A stretch of DNA of 64,000 nucleotides, from NCBI GenBank assembly GCA_900696645.1, contig CAADGV010000021.1, positions 1 through 64,000 on the forward strand. Direction: 5' to 3'. The notes beneath the pieces are model-generated. The model was not told the DNA's origin and searched no databases. It was given only the letters and a program-made list of their open reading frames with translations. Shown in pieces: positions 17,989 to 25,445 of this stretch; position 1 is the stretch's first letter; each line of letters begins with the position of its first letter. The position numbers and the translations under genes are program-made. The stretch comes from an uncultured Chlorobiota bacterium (GTDB lineage Bacteria; Bacteroidota; Ignavibacteria; UBA10030; UBA6906).

Positions 17989-18146
17989 GCCTAACCAGCG
18001 GCTCAAGCTGACGGATTGAGCGTCGGCGAATTGTAATACTTGGTGCAGTAGATCGTGAACAGAAACAATCATAGACTTAGCGGCGCAGGTGCGGGCAGTA
18101 CAAACCAAATCAGTCTACTCCGCAGCTTAGCCGCGGCCCGTTATAC
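17989..18146. other. attC site 4
   Basis: A 158-bp attC. R'' is GCCTAAC (17989-17995), followed by AGCGGCTCAAGCTG, which pairs with GCAGCTTAGCCGCG near 18122-18135, and R' is GTTATAC (18140-18146). The R boxes pair less well than in the other sites, as expected if the right half belongs to different DNA beyond the array. It is the last attC seen; the sequence to its right leads into the convergent MarR gene. Confidence 0.8.
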
Positions 18147-18226
18147 GCCAGCACGTGTCATCAGAACGACGCTATCAAAACACCGAAACATATGTCGCCT
18201 ATGGAGGCATGAATAGCAACCTGATA

Positions 18227-18835
18227 TTATGCGGCTGATTGCGCATGCTCGGGACAATCGATGCGGAGGTCGGTGGTTTCGAGTTTCCTATTCAAGAGTT
18301 TGCAGAAGTGTTTGTTTTTGCTGTCCGTTTCGTAGTGAATGCACGTTAGACACATTCGTTGTATTGTTATCACGCCAGCTTTATTCAGATGATGAATAAT
18401 GGTCATCAAACTCAGTAAGAGATTCTCTTTGTCATCTGAATAGAGTTTATTAATGGGTGTTTGCAGTTCGTTTGTGAAGAAAGATGTTTTTTCGGCGATG
18501 TCTTTTCCTTTTTTTGTCAGATCAAGAACAAAGCTGCGAGAGTCATTCGGGTCACTTGTTTTCTTAACCAGTGATTTTTCCTCAAGTACTCTGAGCGCAT
18601 CACTGATCGTTGCTTTGGTCATGTTGAATTCTTGCGCCAAATAGCTCACTTTACGTTGTTCTTCGCTGTGGGTGAGCAGAAAGATCAACATCTGAATTTG
18701 GATCGGACTGAGCGCATACTCTTTGCTTTCATTCCACAGCAAGACACGGAATGCTTCGGAGATCCTTTCCAATGCAGCTACAATGCGGCTGTCGATCTCG
18801 CTGTTTTGATGAACAAGATGAAAGGGTGATTTCAT
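18227..18835 (-). CDS. MarR family regulator with C-terminal four-cysteine motif
   Basis: A 202-residue winged-helix regulator. The MarR core shows SPIQIQMLIFLL, then YLAQEFNMTKATISDALRVLEEKSLVKKTSDPNDSRS with the DxR wing. The C-terminal extension has cysteines at about 162, 165, 178 and 194 (MCLTCIHY ... HFCKLL ... RIDCPEH), a pattern that could bind zinc or an iron-sulfur cluster. The ATG at 18835 is preferred over an upstream TTG. It lies 108 bp downstream of the protoglobin gene on the same strand. Operator-like palindromes in the shared promoter suggest autoregulation, and the cysteines plus a gas-binding partner hint at an oxygen, NO or redox signal (inference). Confidence 0.85.
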   Translation of the reverse strand: MKSPFHLVHQNSEIDSRIVAALERISEAFRVLLWNESKEYALSPIQIQMLIFLLTHSEEQRKVSYLAQEFNMTKATISDALRVLEEKSLVKKTSDPNDSRSFVLDLTKKGKDIAEKTSFFTNELQTPINKLYSDDKENLLLSLMTIIHHLNKAGVITIQRMCLTCIHYETDSKNKHFCKLLNRKLETTDLRIDCPEHAQSAA

Positions 18836-18943
18836 ATTAGCGTTGGCTCCTTGCAAATAGAAGAAGGAGTAGCCAGAGTAATCCTTTGAGCAGAAATAGC
18901 AGGAACCCGGCTACTCCCATTGTTTTGAGACATTTTTTATTTG

Positions 18944-19525
18944 TCAGAACTCTCCCTTGTTAATATACGGAAAACACCAAAGCACTGCCGTAAGCGTCAC
19001 TGCTTTGAACCATGCGTTATGCATACCATCAACATCTTGTGAGGAATGTCCCTTTTTTGCAAGGAAAGATTTTATGGTTGCCGTGATTGGATAAATGAAG
19101 GCAACCATGTAGCGGAAGTTCACAATCGGAACAGTATCCACACCGTCTGTCTTGTTTTTCTTGGTGGTGTGATGCCGCTTGGCGACTTCATGCTGATAAT
19201 TCAGCCACACTTGATCGTATGGACGGCTGCATAAGTCTGTTATCCATTCACCAAAACGAGCACGAACCGCTGAAAGGTATTCACTATTGGGCTGTCCGTT
19301 CTTGGTGAAGTAATACACCAGGTGTTCATTTCCGCCAACATAGCCGTACCACAAGTCAAGAATATCATTGACTTGGTCTTTCAACACTTCACCTGCCATG
19401 CGCAGGTATCGGTCGTCATCGTCAGACCAGAGCAATGTCTTTTTAAGCAGGGCTAGATCCTGCATTGTTACGGATGACTTTTCAAGGGTCGCCTTGCCGT
19501 AATCATATCCTTTGATTTGTGCCAT
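18944..19525 (-). CDS. protoglobin
   Basis: Single-domain globin of the protoglobin family, 193 residues, binding haem and gases such as O2, CO or NO in the cytosol. Recognisable blocks are GYDYGKATLEKSSVTMQDLALLKKT, LWSDDDDRYLRMAGEVLKDQ, DLWYGYVGGNEHLVYYF, the proximal region WLNYQHEVAKRHHTTKKNK, and FRYMVAFIYPITATIKSFLAKKGHS. The start is ATG at 19525. The open frame runs further upstream, but only as a shadow of the gene on the other strand. It is first in an operon with the MarR gene, driven by a clear promoter at 19578-19606. Confidence 0.9.
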   Translation of the reverse strand: MAQIKGYDYGKATLEKSSVTMQDLALLKKTLLWSDDDDRYLRMAGEVLKDQVNDILDLWYGYVGGNEHLVYYFTKNGQPNSEYLSAVRARFGEWITDLCSRPYDQVWLNYQHEVAKRHHTTKKNKTDGVDTVPIVNFRYMVAFIYPITATIKSFLAKKGHSSQDVDGMHNAWFKAVTLTAVLWCFPYINKGEF

Positions 19526-19577
19526 AAGTTTGCCTTTCTGTGATAGTTGAATGTAAATATTGATTTGATTGCGGGGT

Positions 19578-19606
19578 AATATAGTCAGGATTCCTAACCA
19601 TGTCAA
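19578..19606 (-). promoter_or_regulatory. sigma-70-type promoter of the protoglobin-MarR operon with operator-like palindrome
   Basis: On the minus strand TTGACA (19606-19601) is followed by a 17-bp spacer and TATATT (19583-19578), a near-consensus promoter. The spacer contains the palindrome AGGATTCCT (19587-19595). A related palindrome, TTCCTTAGGAA, lies just upstream at 19631-19641. The position between -35 and -10 is right for repression by the MarR protein encoded in the operon. Confidence 0.7.
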
Positions 19607-19759
19607 GCAATTTATTCCTGTGATGTTTGGTTCCTTAGGAAACAGTCTAAGCGACATTTGAGTAGGTGATTTGTGATTGCTGCTTATGGTCATTGATGAC
19701 ACAATCTCATTGATCCCCCCGGCTACAGAACCGGCAAACTTGGTACGCTCGGCGGAGTT

Positions 19760-20608
19760 GTGCGTGCAGGAACGGGAACGCAGGCGATGATCCTCATCCC
19801 CGGACTTGGATTTGGCGGGAGCGTCTTCAGTGAGTTTATGGAAGGGTTTGCCGGACAATACCGCATGTACGCCGTGACGCTGCCCGGATTCGGTGGAACC
19901 GCTGCACCTCCCGCTCCGGGCGAGAAAACCAGTTTCGGTGAACAGACCTGGACGAATGGGGCACTTGCTGCGATTGAGAAACTCATTGAGGATGAGGGCA
20001 TTCAAAACCCGATTATCGTCGGTCACTGGTTGACCGGAACGCAGCTTGCGTTGCGGCTCGCAATGAAGCACCCGGACAAGGTGAGGGCGGTGGTGATCCT
20101 CGCAGGGTCCGCGCGCATGGTCGGCTCCGACTCTGCCCGCGCCGCAATGCTCAGCACATTGGAGAAACGAATTGCCGTCATCGATAAGTTCATGGCACCG
20201 AGGTGGTTCAAAACCGTTACGCGTGAGACGTGGGATGACAACAATTTTCTTCCCGGCGACTACGCGGTCAATCCCGTGCGCGGGTTGCGGTTGTGGCGCG
20301 AAGCGGCTGCACCGGGGCTGCATGTGTGGGTTCGCTATTTGTGCGAGTTTAACGCCCAGGATATCACGCTTGAAATGGACAAACTGACCGTCCCCACCCT
20401 CATTCTCAAGCCCGGTCTTGAAGGCATCTACCACACTGCCGGCAACAACTATATGGAGAACTACTGCCATAAGAACTGGGAGGGGAGTATCGGGAACAAC
20501 CGGAACATTTCAGTGAAGACCATCCCCGACTCACGTGTATGTCTCTGGTTTGATCAGCCGCAGGAGGTAAGGAAAGCTGTCGTGGATTTCCTGGCGGGAA
20601 TTGACTGA
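19760..20608 (+). CDS. alpha/beta-hydrolase-fold protein lacking the catalytic triad
   Basis: A 282-residue alpha/beta-hydrolase homologue. The fold is clear: MILIPGLGFGGSVFSEFM (oxyanion region), YAVTLPGFGGTAAPPAP, IIVGHWLTGTQLALRLA (nucleophile elbow), VPTLILKPG. The elbow has Trp where the catalytic Ser is expected (GHW for GHS). The C-terminal DSRVCLWFDQPQEV lacks the usual His (DSRHF...). Esterase-type catalysis is therefore unlikely. The frame is closed at 19697-19699 and no signal peptide or ATG precedes the conserved region, so GTG 19760 is a poor start and the N-terminus may be lost. Decaying gene or pseudoenzyme. Confidence 0.7.
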   Translation: MRAGTGTQAMILIPGLGFGGSVFSEFMEGFAGQYRMYAVTLPGFGGTAAPPAPGEKTSFGEQTWTNGALAAIEKLIEDEGIQNPIIVGHWLTGTQLALRLAMKHPDKVRAVVILAGSARMVGSDSARAAMLSTLEKRIAVIDKFMAPRWFKTVTRETWDDNNFLPGDYAVNPVRGLRLWREAAAPGLHVWVRYLCEFNAQDITLEMDKLTVPTLILKPGLEGIYHTAGNNYMENYCHKNWEGSIGNNRNISVKTIPDSRVCLWFDQPQEVRKAVVDFLAGID

Positions 20609-20643
20609 CTCACCAGGATGACTGTTGTGATTCAGAGAATCCT

Positions 20644-20717
20644 CGAAAGGGCATCTTCACGGATGCCCTTTTTGCTTTCTTCGGTTGAGATTGGATGAGG
20701 GAGTTGGTATCTTGACG
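20644..20717 (+). repeat. terminator-plus-tail repeat, copy 3
   Basis: Third copy of the element seen at 4487 and 5774: GGGCATCTTCACGGATGCCC hairpin, CTTTTTGCTTTC, then the conserved tail ending GGTATCTTGAC. It follows the hydrolase-like gene and sits about 50 bp before the start of the TMEM175-like gene, so it may both terminate the former and lie in the promoter region of the latter. Confidence 0.8.
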
Positions 20718-20768
20718 TGCAAATATCCTTGCTAAACCAGCGGACATTCCTTTGAAGAGCAGACGACC

Positions 20769-21485
20769 ATGAGAACAGAGATCAACAGAAACAGGCAGCA
20801 CGATCCGAGAATCACCTATCGCGGGGCTACAGCCTCGCGACTTGACAACCTGACCGACGCTGTGTTCGGAATAGCCATCACGCTGTCAATCTTCAACCTG
20901 GCAAATCCGAATTCGTTCGGCGACCTGCTCACGTTTACCAAAACGCTTCCCGCATTCTTGATCAGTATATCGTTTATAGTTCTCGTCTGGAATGAACACC
21001 TCCATTTCTCGGAAATCTACGCGCTCAACGACGGCAGGCTGATGATTCTGAACACCGCTTTCATCGCCCTGGTAATCTTTTATGTGTATCCGCTTCGTTT
21101 TCTGACACTGTTTCTGACAAATTTCTTTTTCCAGACGGACGTCAGCCTGAATATCGAGGGCTACCAGGTTCCCCATCTCATGATCTACTATGGCTGCGCG
21201 GCATTTGCCTTGTACTTTATTCTTTTTCTTTTCTACGGCAGGGCGATGACACTTACGCGGAGCCTGCAGATGAATCCCTTTGAGGAGTTCTATACGAAGG
21301 CGCAGCAAAAGCGTCTTGCCATAATGTGTGCCGTCCCGTTGCTCTCCATAGGACTGACAGCGCTAATCAACCGGTACTCGTACATATGGGCTTCTGTTGT
21401 CGGAGGAATAACCTATTGCTTGTACATACCCACCATGCTTATGTGGTATCGCAGTTTTGAGAAAAAGGCAAAAGCATATGAGTAA
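20769..21485 (+). CDS. TMEM175/DUF1211 family membrane channel-like protein
   Basis: A 238-residue integral membrane protein. After a basic N-terminus, RLDNLTDAVFGIAITL matches the signature helix of the family (R-x-x-x-[FL]-[ST]-D) that forms the selectivity pore in bacterial TMEM175 potassium channels. About six membrane helices follow (TLPAFLISISFIVLVW, LNTAFIALVIFYVYPLRF, LMIYYGCAAFALYFILFLFY, MCAVPLLSIGLTALI, ASVVGGITYCLYI). Bacterial members have one six-helix repeat per chain and work as tetramers. ATG at 20769. Channel function is inferred from the family. Confidence 0.8.
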   Translation: MRTEINRNRQHDPRITYRGATASRLDNLTDAVFGIAITLSIFNLANPNSFGDLLTFTKTLPAFLISISFIVLVWNEHLHFSEIYALNDGRLMILNTAFIALVIFYVYPLRFLTLFLTNFFFQTDVSLNIEGYQVPHLMIYYGCAAFALYFILFLFYGRAMTLTRSLQMNPFEEFYTKAQQKRLAIMCAVPLLSIGLTALINRYSYIWASVVGGITYCLYIPTMLMWYRSFEKKAKAYE

Positions 21486-21617
21486 TTCCGGACGCCGGCT
21501 CGCATGTACAAGCAAGAAAACTCGTGTTGCTTCAGTGACGACTGAGAAACTCGTGGTGGAATGCGCGATTCAACTTAAATGAGAACAGAAACAGCAAAAG
21601 GATGTGAAGATTAGTCT

Positions 21618-22313
21618 ATGATAAGGAAAGTCTGCATCATCGGTGCCTCAGGCAAGTTGGGACGCTACATGGTACAACACGCGCTTCATCGCGGCTATAA
21701 AGTGGTTGGAGTCTGCCGCGAGAAAAGTGTCGGCAAGCTCGATGCGTTCAAGGATCGCATCGCGATCATTCCCGGCGCAACGAATGACCGGGAAGTTATC
21801 AAAAAGGCTGTCGCCGGATGCGACGGTGTGCTGACGGTGTTGGTGCCGTGGGGAGTCCAGCAGTACTCCACGGGAACGGCGCAGGCTGTTCTCGACTTCG
21901 CGCCTCCGCGCGCGCGGCTCATCTTCTCCTGCGGCTGGCACATTACGCGCGACGGCAAGGATGTGTACACGTGGCATATGAAAGCGCTAGTGAAAATCTT
22001 CGGGCCTCTGGCGCGGCTTCTTCGTTTTGCGGACCTCGACGATCAGGTTGAAGCCTGCCGCCGGATTTTTGCAAACGATACACGCTGGACTGTTGTTCGC
22101 GGAAGCGACTTGGAGGAAGGTGAAAGCGAGGGGTTGCCTGTCTGGAGCAGGCACGTTGGCGATCCGATTCTCAAAAGCAATCTCACACGCCGCATAGATT
22201 TTGCGCTCTTCATGGTCGAGGCCCTCGTGAATGATGAGCTTGTCCGGGAGGCTCCGGCTATAGTAGGCTGCCGTACGCCGTCGGCGATGGCGCATGCGCC
22301 TGCAAAGTACTGA
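21618..22313 (+). CDS. NAD(P)-binding (NmrA/atypical SDR-like) protein
   Basis: A 231-residue Rossmann-fold protein. CIIGASGKLGRYMVQHALHRGYKVVGVCR is the nucleotide-binding beta-alpha-beta unit with G-A-S-G-x-L-G. Later blocks AIIPGATNDREVIKKAVAGCDGVLTVL and WTVVRGSDLEEGE resemble NmrA and atypical short-chain dehydrogenases. The classical Tyr-x-x-x-Lys pair is not seen. ATG 21618; no obvious operon partners. Substrate unknown. Confidence 0.75.
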   Translation: MIRKVCIIGASGKLGRYMVQHALHRGYKVVGVCREKSVGKLDAFKDRIAIIPGATNDREVIKKAVAGCDGVLTVLVPWGVQQYSTGTAQAVLDFAPPRARLIFSCGWHITRDGKDVYTWHMKALVKIFGPLARLLRFADLDDQVEACRRIFANDTRWTVVRGSDLEEGESEGLPVWSRHVGDPILKSNLTRRIDFALFMVEALVNDELVREAPAIVGCRTPSAMAHAPAKY

Positions 22314-22701
22314 AACAACTCTGCAAGAGATTGCGGCGGACTCTGGAAAGCACACCGTTACCGACTTCGGAATGCCGAGATGAGGTAAAGTGGGACATGC
22401 GCACGCGAAATCGACAGCGGTGAGGGAGGAAGAGAATCACGCGAAGGGTTTGCATTTCGGCATATCTGCAGCATTACCCGGGGCCGAAATGCACGGTTTG
22501 TGGTGTGGCGCGTGATTCGCGCGTTTCGATTTCGCAAGTTCTTTGGTTACTTTCTTACAAAGAAAGTGACAACTAAGCATCTATCTATATGTAGATTATT
22601 CACGACGAAAGTCGAGGTGAGAAGCTTGCAATAATGCGACCCGTTCTTTTTCAACAACCTGCTGGCAATTCTCGTCGACACCAACAAGAAAGGTATCCCG
22701 C
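22314..22701. other. intergenic region with two perfect hairpins
   Basis: No gene is supported here. The region contains the inverted repeat GCATTTCGGC / GCCGAAATGC (22452-22461 and 22483-22492) and the hairpin ACTTTCTTACAAAGAAAGT (22549-22567). A short plus-strand frame across the second hairpin resembles a degenerate peptide string seen in many bacterial intergenic repeats. The part just before 22702 must hold the promoter and ribosome site of the zincin gene. Confidence 0.4.
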
Positions 22702-23574
22702 ATGAAGAACATTCCCTTCATTCTGCTGTTTCTGTGCTGGCAGAACTCGATGACGAGTGCCGCGCCGGATCACGACGAACTCCGAGAGCTCTCCGGCTAT
22801 TCGTTCAAGGTACATTACAGTCCGGGCAATGAAGAGAGAGCAAAAGCTGTTGCAACAAGATGTGAGAAGACAATGAAGTACGTTGAAGAACTTGTGGGCT
22901 TCTTGCCCGAGGTTGAAATCTTTATTTTGAGTCCGGCGCATTGGGCAAAGTACGGAACACATCCGGTGTATGGAATGCCGCATTATGCAGGAAAGAAGCT
23001 CGTCATTGCGGCGGAAGATAATGACTTCTGGCGGAGTTTCATTCCTTCTCTTGAACAGTTGCCTGCTGATCTTGCAAGGGATATCAAGCAAGCCTACACG
23101 ACCGGAGAAGGCACGTTGAGCATGCGCGGATTCTTCGATCTTCTCGCGTTGCACGAGTTGGGGCACGCGTTTCATCTGCAGGGCGGACTGAAGGGGCAAC
23201 GGCTCTGGAAGCAGGAACTGTTTTGCAACATCATGCTTCATACGTACGTTGCAGAGAACGAACCGGAGAACCTGCCCGCGCTGGAGGTTTTCCCGGAGAT
23301 GGTTGTTGCATCGGGTAGCGAAGGATTCCAATTTACAACGCTTGCGGATTTTGAGAAGCGATACGACAACATGGATCCACGCAATTACGGCTGGTATCAG
23401 TGCAGATTGCATGTCGCGGCAAAGCATATCTACAACGCAGGCGGCACAGAGGCTTTTGTGAGATTGTGGCACGCGCTGAAAAATGAGCGGGAGAAGCTGA
23501 CAGATGAACAGCTTGCTTCGTTTCTTGAAAGCAGGGTTCACGCGCGAGTTGCGGAAGTACAAACGGCGTGGTGA
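22702..23574 (+). CDS. secreted zincin-like metallopeptidase
   Basis: A 290-residue protein with the signal peptide MKNIPFILLFLCWQNSMTSAA. The zinc motif HELGHAFH lies near residue 151 (LLALHELGHAFHLQGG). Glutamates further on (KQELFCNIMLH, EVFPEMV) could give the third ligand, as in gluzincins. The N-terminal VHYSPGNEERAKAVATRCEKTMKYVEELVGF resembles the domain before the catalytic core in peptidase MA-like proteins. It ends 26 bp before the CorC-type gene. A peptidase role is inferred from the motif; the substrate is unknown. Confidence 0.75.
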   Translation: MKNIPFILLFLCWQNSMTSAAPDHDELRELSGYSFKVHYSPGNEERAKAVATRCEKTMKYVEELVGFLPEVEIFILSPAHWAKYGTHPVYGMPHYAGKKLVIAAEDNDFWRSFIPSLEQLPADLARDIKQAYTTGEGTLSMRGFFDLLALHELGHAFHLQGGLKGQRLWKQELFCNIMLHTYVAENEPENLPALEVFPEMVVASGSEGFQFTTLADFEKRYDNMDPRNYGWYQCRLHVAAKHIYNAGGTEAFVRLWHALKNEREKLTDEQLASFLESRVHARVAEVQTAW

Positions 23575-23599
23575 TTTTGGAGTAACGTGAGGGCATGGT

Positions 23600-24913
23600 A
23601 TGTCTATAATAACTTTTGAAGTCCTTTTCATTCTCTTTTTGACAATCTTCAACGGCGTTTTTGCCATGTCGGAGATTGCGATTGTTTCTGCACGGAAAGC
23701 ACGGCTGCAACAATGGGCAGAGAAGGGGAATAAGAAGGCGCGCCTTGCCCTTGACATCTCCAATTCTCCCGAAGAATTCCTTTCCACGGTGCAGGTGGGC
23801 ATTACGCTGGTGGGAGTTCTTGCAGGCGCGTTCGGTGGCGCAACGATTGCCCAGCATCTTGCCGCGGGAATCGCCGCAAGCCCGGCACTCGCGCCGTATG
23901 CGGAGATGATTGCCGTCGGGTTGGTTGTTCTCGCCATCACGTACCTGTCGCTGATCCTCGGCGAACTGGTGCCGAAGAGGATAGCACTCAACAATGCCGA
24001 GCGGATTGCCGCGTTCATTGCGGGACCGATGCGGCTCCTTTCCCGCATGACGCTCCCGGCTGTCTGGTTTCTCAATGTCTCGACGAATGCCCTGTTGTGG
24101 CTGTTGCGTGTGCGCCGGACCCAGGAGCCGCCGATAACGGAAGACGAAATCCGGATTCTCGTCCGGCAAGGAACGGATGCCGGCGTGATTCAGGGTGATG
24201 AACGCGACATAATCGACAGGGTGTTTCGACTCGGAGATCGGCGTGTCGGCAGCATCATGACGCCGCGTATGAACCTCATCGTTCTGTATACTTCGGATTC
24301 ATCCCTCCGGCTTCAACAGAAGATAGCGGAGGCAGGCCACTCCCTTTTTCCGCTGTGCGAAGAAACACTTGACAACGTTCTGGGTGTTGTTCGAACGCAG
24401 GATCTGCTTGCACAGAGTCTTGCGGGAGAACCGCTCGACCTCAAAGCGATTGTTCATCAGCCCTTGTTCCTTCCGGAATCCGCGCAGAGCTTCAAGCTCC
24501 TGGAAGAGTTCAAAAAAACAGGCAAAGACACGGCACTGCTTCTGGATGAGTACGGAGGACTGCAAGGCCTTGTGACTGCCACCGATATTCTCAAAGCCAT
24601 TGTGGGCGACGTATCATATCGCGAGACTCCCCGCGCGGCGTTGCGTTCTGACGGTTCATGGTTGGTGGACGGAATGTTGCCTGTTGAAGAGTTCAAAGAC
24701 ACGTTCAAGATTGCGCAACTGCCGGAGAAAGAGTCTCGCTCGTTTGAAACAGTCGGAGGGCTCGTCATGGATTTGTTCGGGCGGATTCCGAAGGAGGGGG
24801 ATGTCGCGCAGTGGGACCGCTTCCGCTTTGAGATAGTTGAAATGGACGGACTCCGTGTTGACAAGATTTTAGTGACACCCTTACAGGATGACAACGCTGT
24901 CCCCGGCAACTGA
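23600..24913 (+). CDS. hemolysin/CorC (CNNM-like) family transporter
   Basis: A 437-residue inner-membrane protein with the standard order of domains. An N-terminal DUF21/CNNM transmembrane domain (residues 1-180: FEVLFILFLTIFNGVFAMSEIAIVSARKARLQQWAEKG, STVQVGITLVGVLAGAFGGA) is followed by a pair of CBS domains (about 205-330: VGSIMTPRMNLI, DTALLLDEYGGLQGLVTATDILKAIVGD) and a C-terminal CorC/HlyC FAD-like domain (DGSWLVDGMLPVEEF). Members are linked to magnesium or cobalt efflux, and the hemolysin name is historical. ATG at 23600. The next gene starts close to the stop. Confidence 0.9.
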   Translation: MSIITFEVLFILFLTIFNGVFAMSEIAIVSARKARLQQWAEKGNKKARLALDISNSPEEFLSTVQVGITLVGVLAGAFGGATIAQHLAAGIAASPALAPYAEMIAVGLVVLAITYLSLILGELVPKRIALNNAERIAAFIAGPMRLLSRMTLPAVWFLNVSTNALLWLLRVRRTQEPPITEDEIRILVRQGTDAGVIQGDERDIIDRVFRLGDRRVGSIMTPRMNLIVLYTSDSSLRLQQKIAEAGHSLFPLCEETLDNVLGVVRTQDLLAQSLAGEPLDLKAIVHQPLFLPESAQSFKLLEEFKKTGKDTALLLDEYGGLQGLVTATDILKAIVGDVSYRETPRAALRSDGSWLVDGMLPVEEFKDTFKIAQLPEKESRSFETVGGLVMDLFGRIPKEGDVAQWDRFRFEIVEMDGLRVDKILVTPLQDDNAVPGN

Positions 24914-24920
24914 ATCTCCC

Positions 24921-25274
24921 ATGGATATCGAAACCATCCGAACAATCTGCACACAGCTCCCCGTCGTTACGGAAGACATCAAGTGGGGCGATAACCTTTG
25001 CTTTTTGGTGGGAGGGAAGATATTTTGCATTGTGAATCTTTCGGGCAATCATTCAGCCTCATTCAAAGTAAAGGATGAGGAGTTTGAGGAGATGTCGGAT
25101 CGCCCGGGATTGCGTCCGGCCCCGTACCTGGCGAGAGCCAAGTGGATTCTCGCGGAAAAGCCCGATGCATTAAACCGCAAGGAGTGGGAGAAATATCTGA
25201 CGCAATCATACAATCTCATCAAATCAAAACTCCCCTTGAAGGTACGGACAAGACTTTCTTCCAATATGATGTAG
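24921..25274 (+). CDS. MmcQ/YjbR family protein
   Basis: A 117-residue protein of the MmcQ/YjbR (CyaY-like fold) family. Visible features are TEDIKWGDNLCFLVGGKIFCIVNL, ASFKVKDEEFEEMSDRPGLRPAPYLARAKWILAEKPDALNRKEWEKYLTQSYNLI split across the usual helices. The family is often described as DNA-binding, but the biochemical role is unclear. ATG at 24921 is the natural start. An in-frame ATG at 24888 would overlap the transporter gene by 26 bp and suggests translational coupling. Confidence 0.8.
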   Translation: MDIETIRTICTQLPVVTEDIKWGDNLCFLVGGKIFCIVNLSGNHSASFKVKDEEFEEMSDRPGLRPAPYLARAKWILAEKPDALNRKEWEKYLTQSYNLIKSKLPLKVRTRLSSNMM

Positions 25275-25288
25275 AAAACGATTTAGGT

Positions 25289-25408
25289 GGCCACAGAGGC
25301 ACAAAGCCACAGAGCTTTCTTCTGAAAAAGAGAGATCAAGGGTGTATTCATTGGATAGCAGCGCAACGTTCATCTTGATAATCTCGGTGCCTCTGTGTCT
25401 CTGTGGCA
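25289..25408. repeat. inverted repeat of about 25 bp around a 70-bp loop
   Basis: The left arm around GGCCACAGAGGCACAAAGCC (25289-25314) is nearly the reverse complement of the right arm around CGGTGCCTCTGTGTCTCTG (25385-25408). The unit lies between the MmcQ-like gene and the decarboxylase. Such CACAGAG-type palindromes recur between genes in many environmental genomes; this could be a miniature palindromic element. Confidence 0.6.
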
Positions 25409-25445
25409 AAGCAATTTGATTCTTTCAGACGACCGCAAAGAGAAC

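Larger units (their letters stand above)
5926..18146 (+). mobile_element. integron-like cassette array (four cassettes, no integrase in window)
   Basis: The array runs from an R'-type core GTTATGC at 5926-5932 to the R' of the last attC at 18140-18146. Cut points between G and TT fall at 5926/5927, 7151/7152, 11417/11418, 17505/17506 and 18140/18141, giving cassettes of about 1.2, 4.3, 6.1 and 0.6 kb. Each cassette has its gene or genes in the plus direction followed by one attC. No tyrosine recombinase with the integron-specific patch is encoded here, and the sequence left of 5926 does not form an attC. The block may therefore be a cassette group inserted away from its platform, or one end of a longer array. 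Sites and geometry are read directly; mobility is inferred. Confidence 0.8.

Noticed and set aside
19526-20470. Long minus-strand extension of the protoglobin frame
   Set aside because: It is antisense to the hydrolase-like gene and shows no family; protoglobin starts naturally at 19525 just downstream of a promoter.
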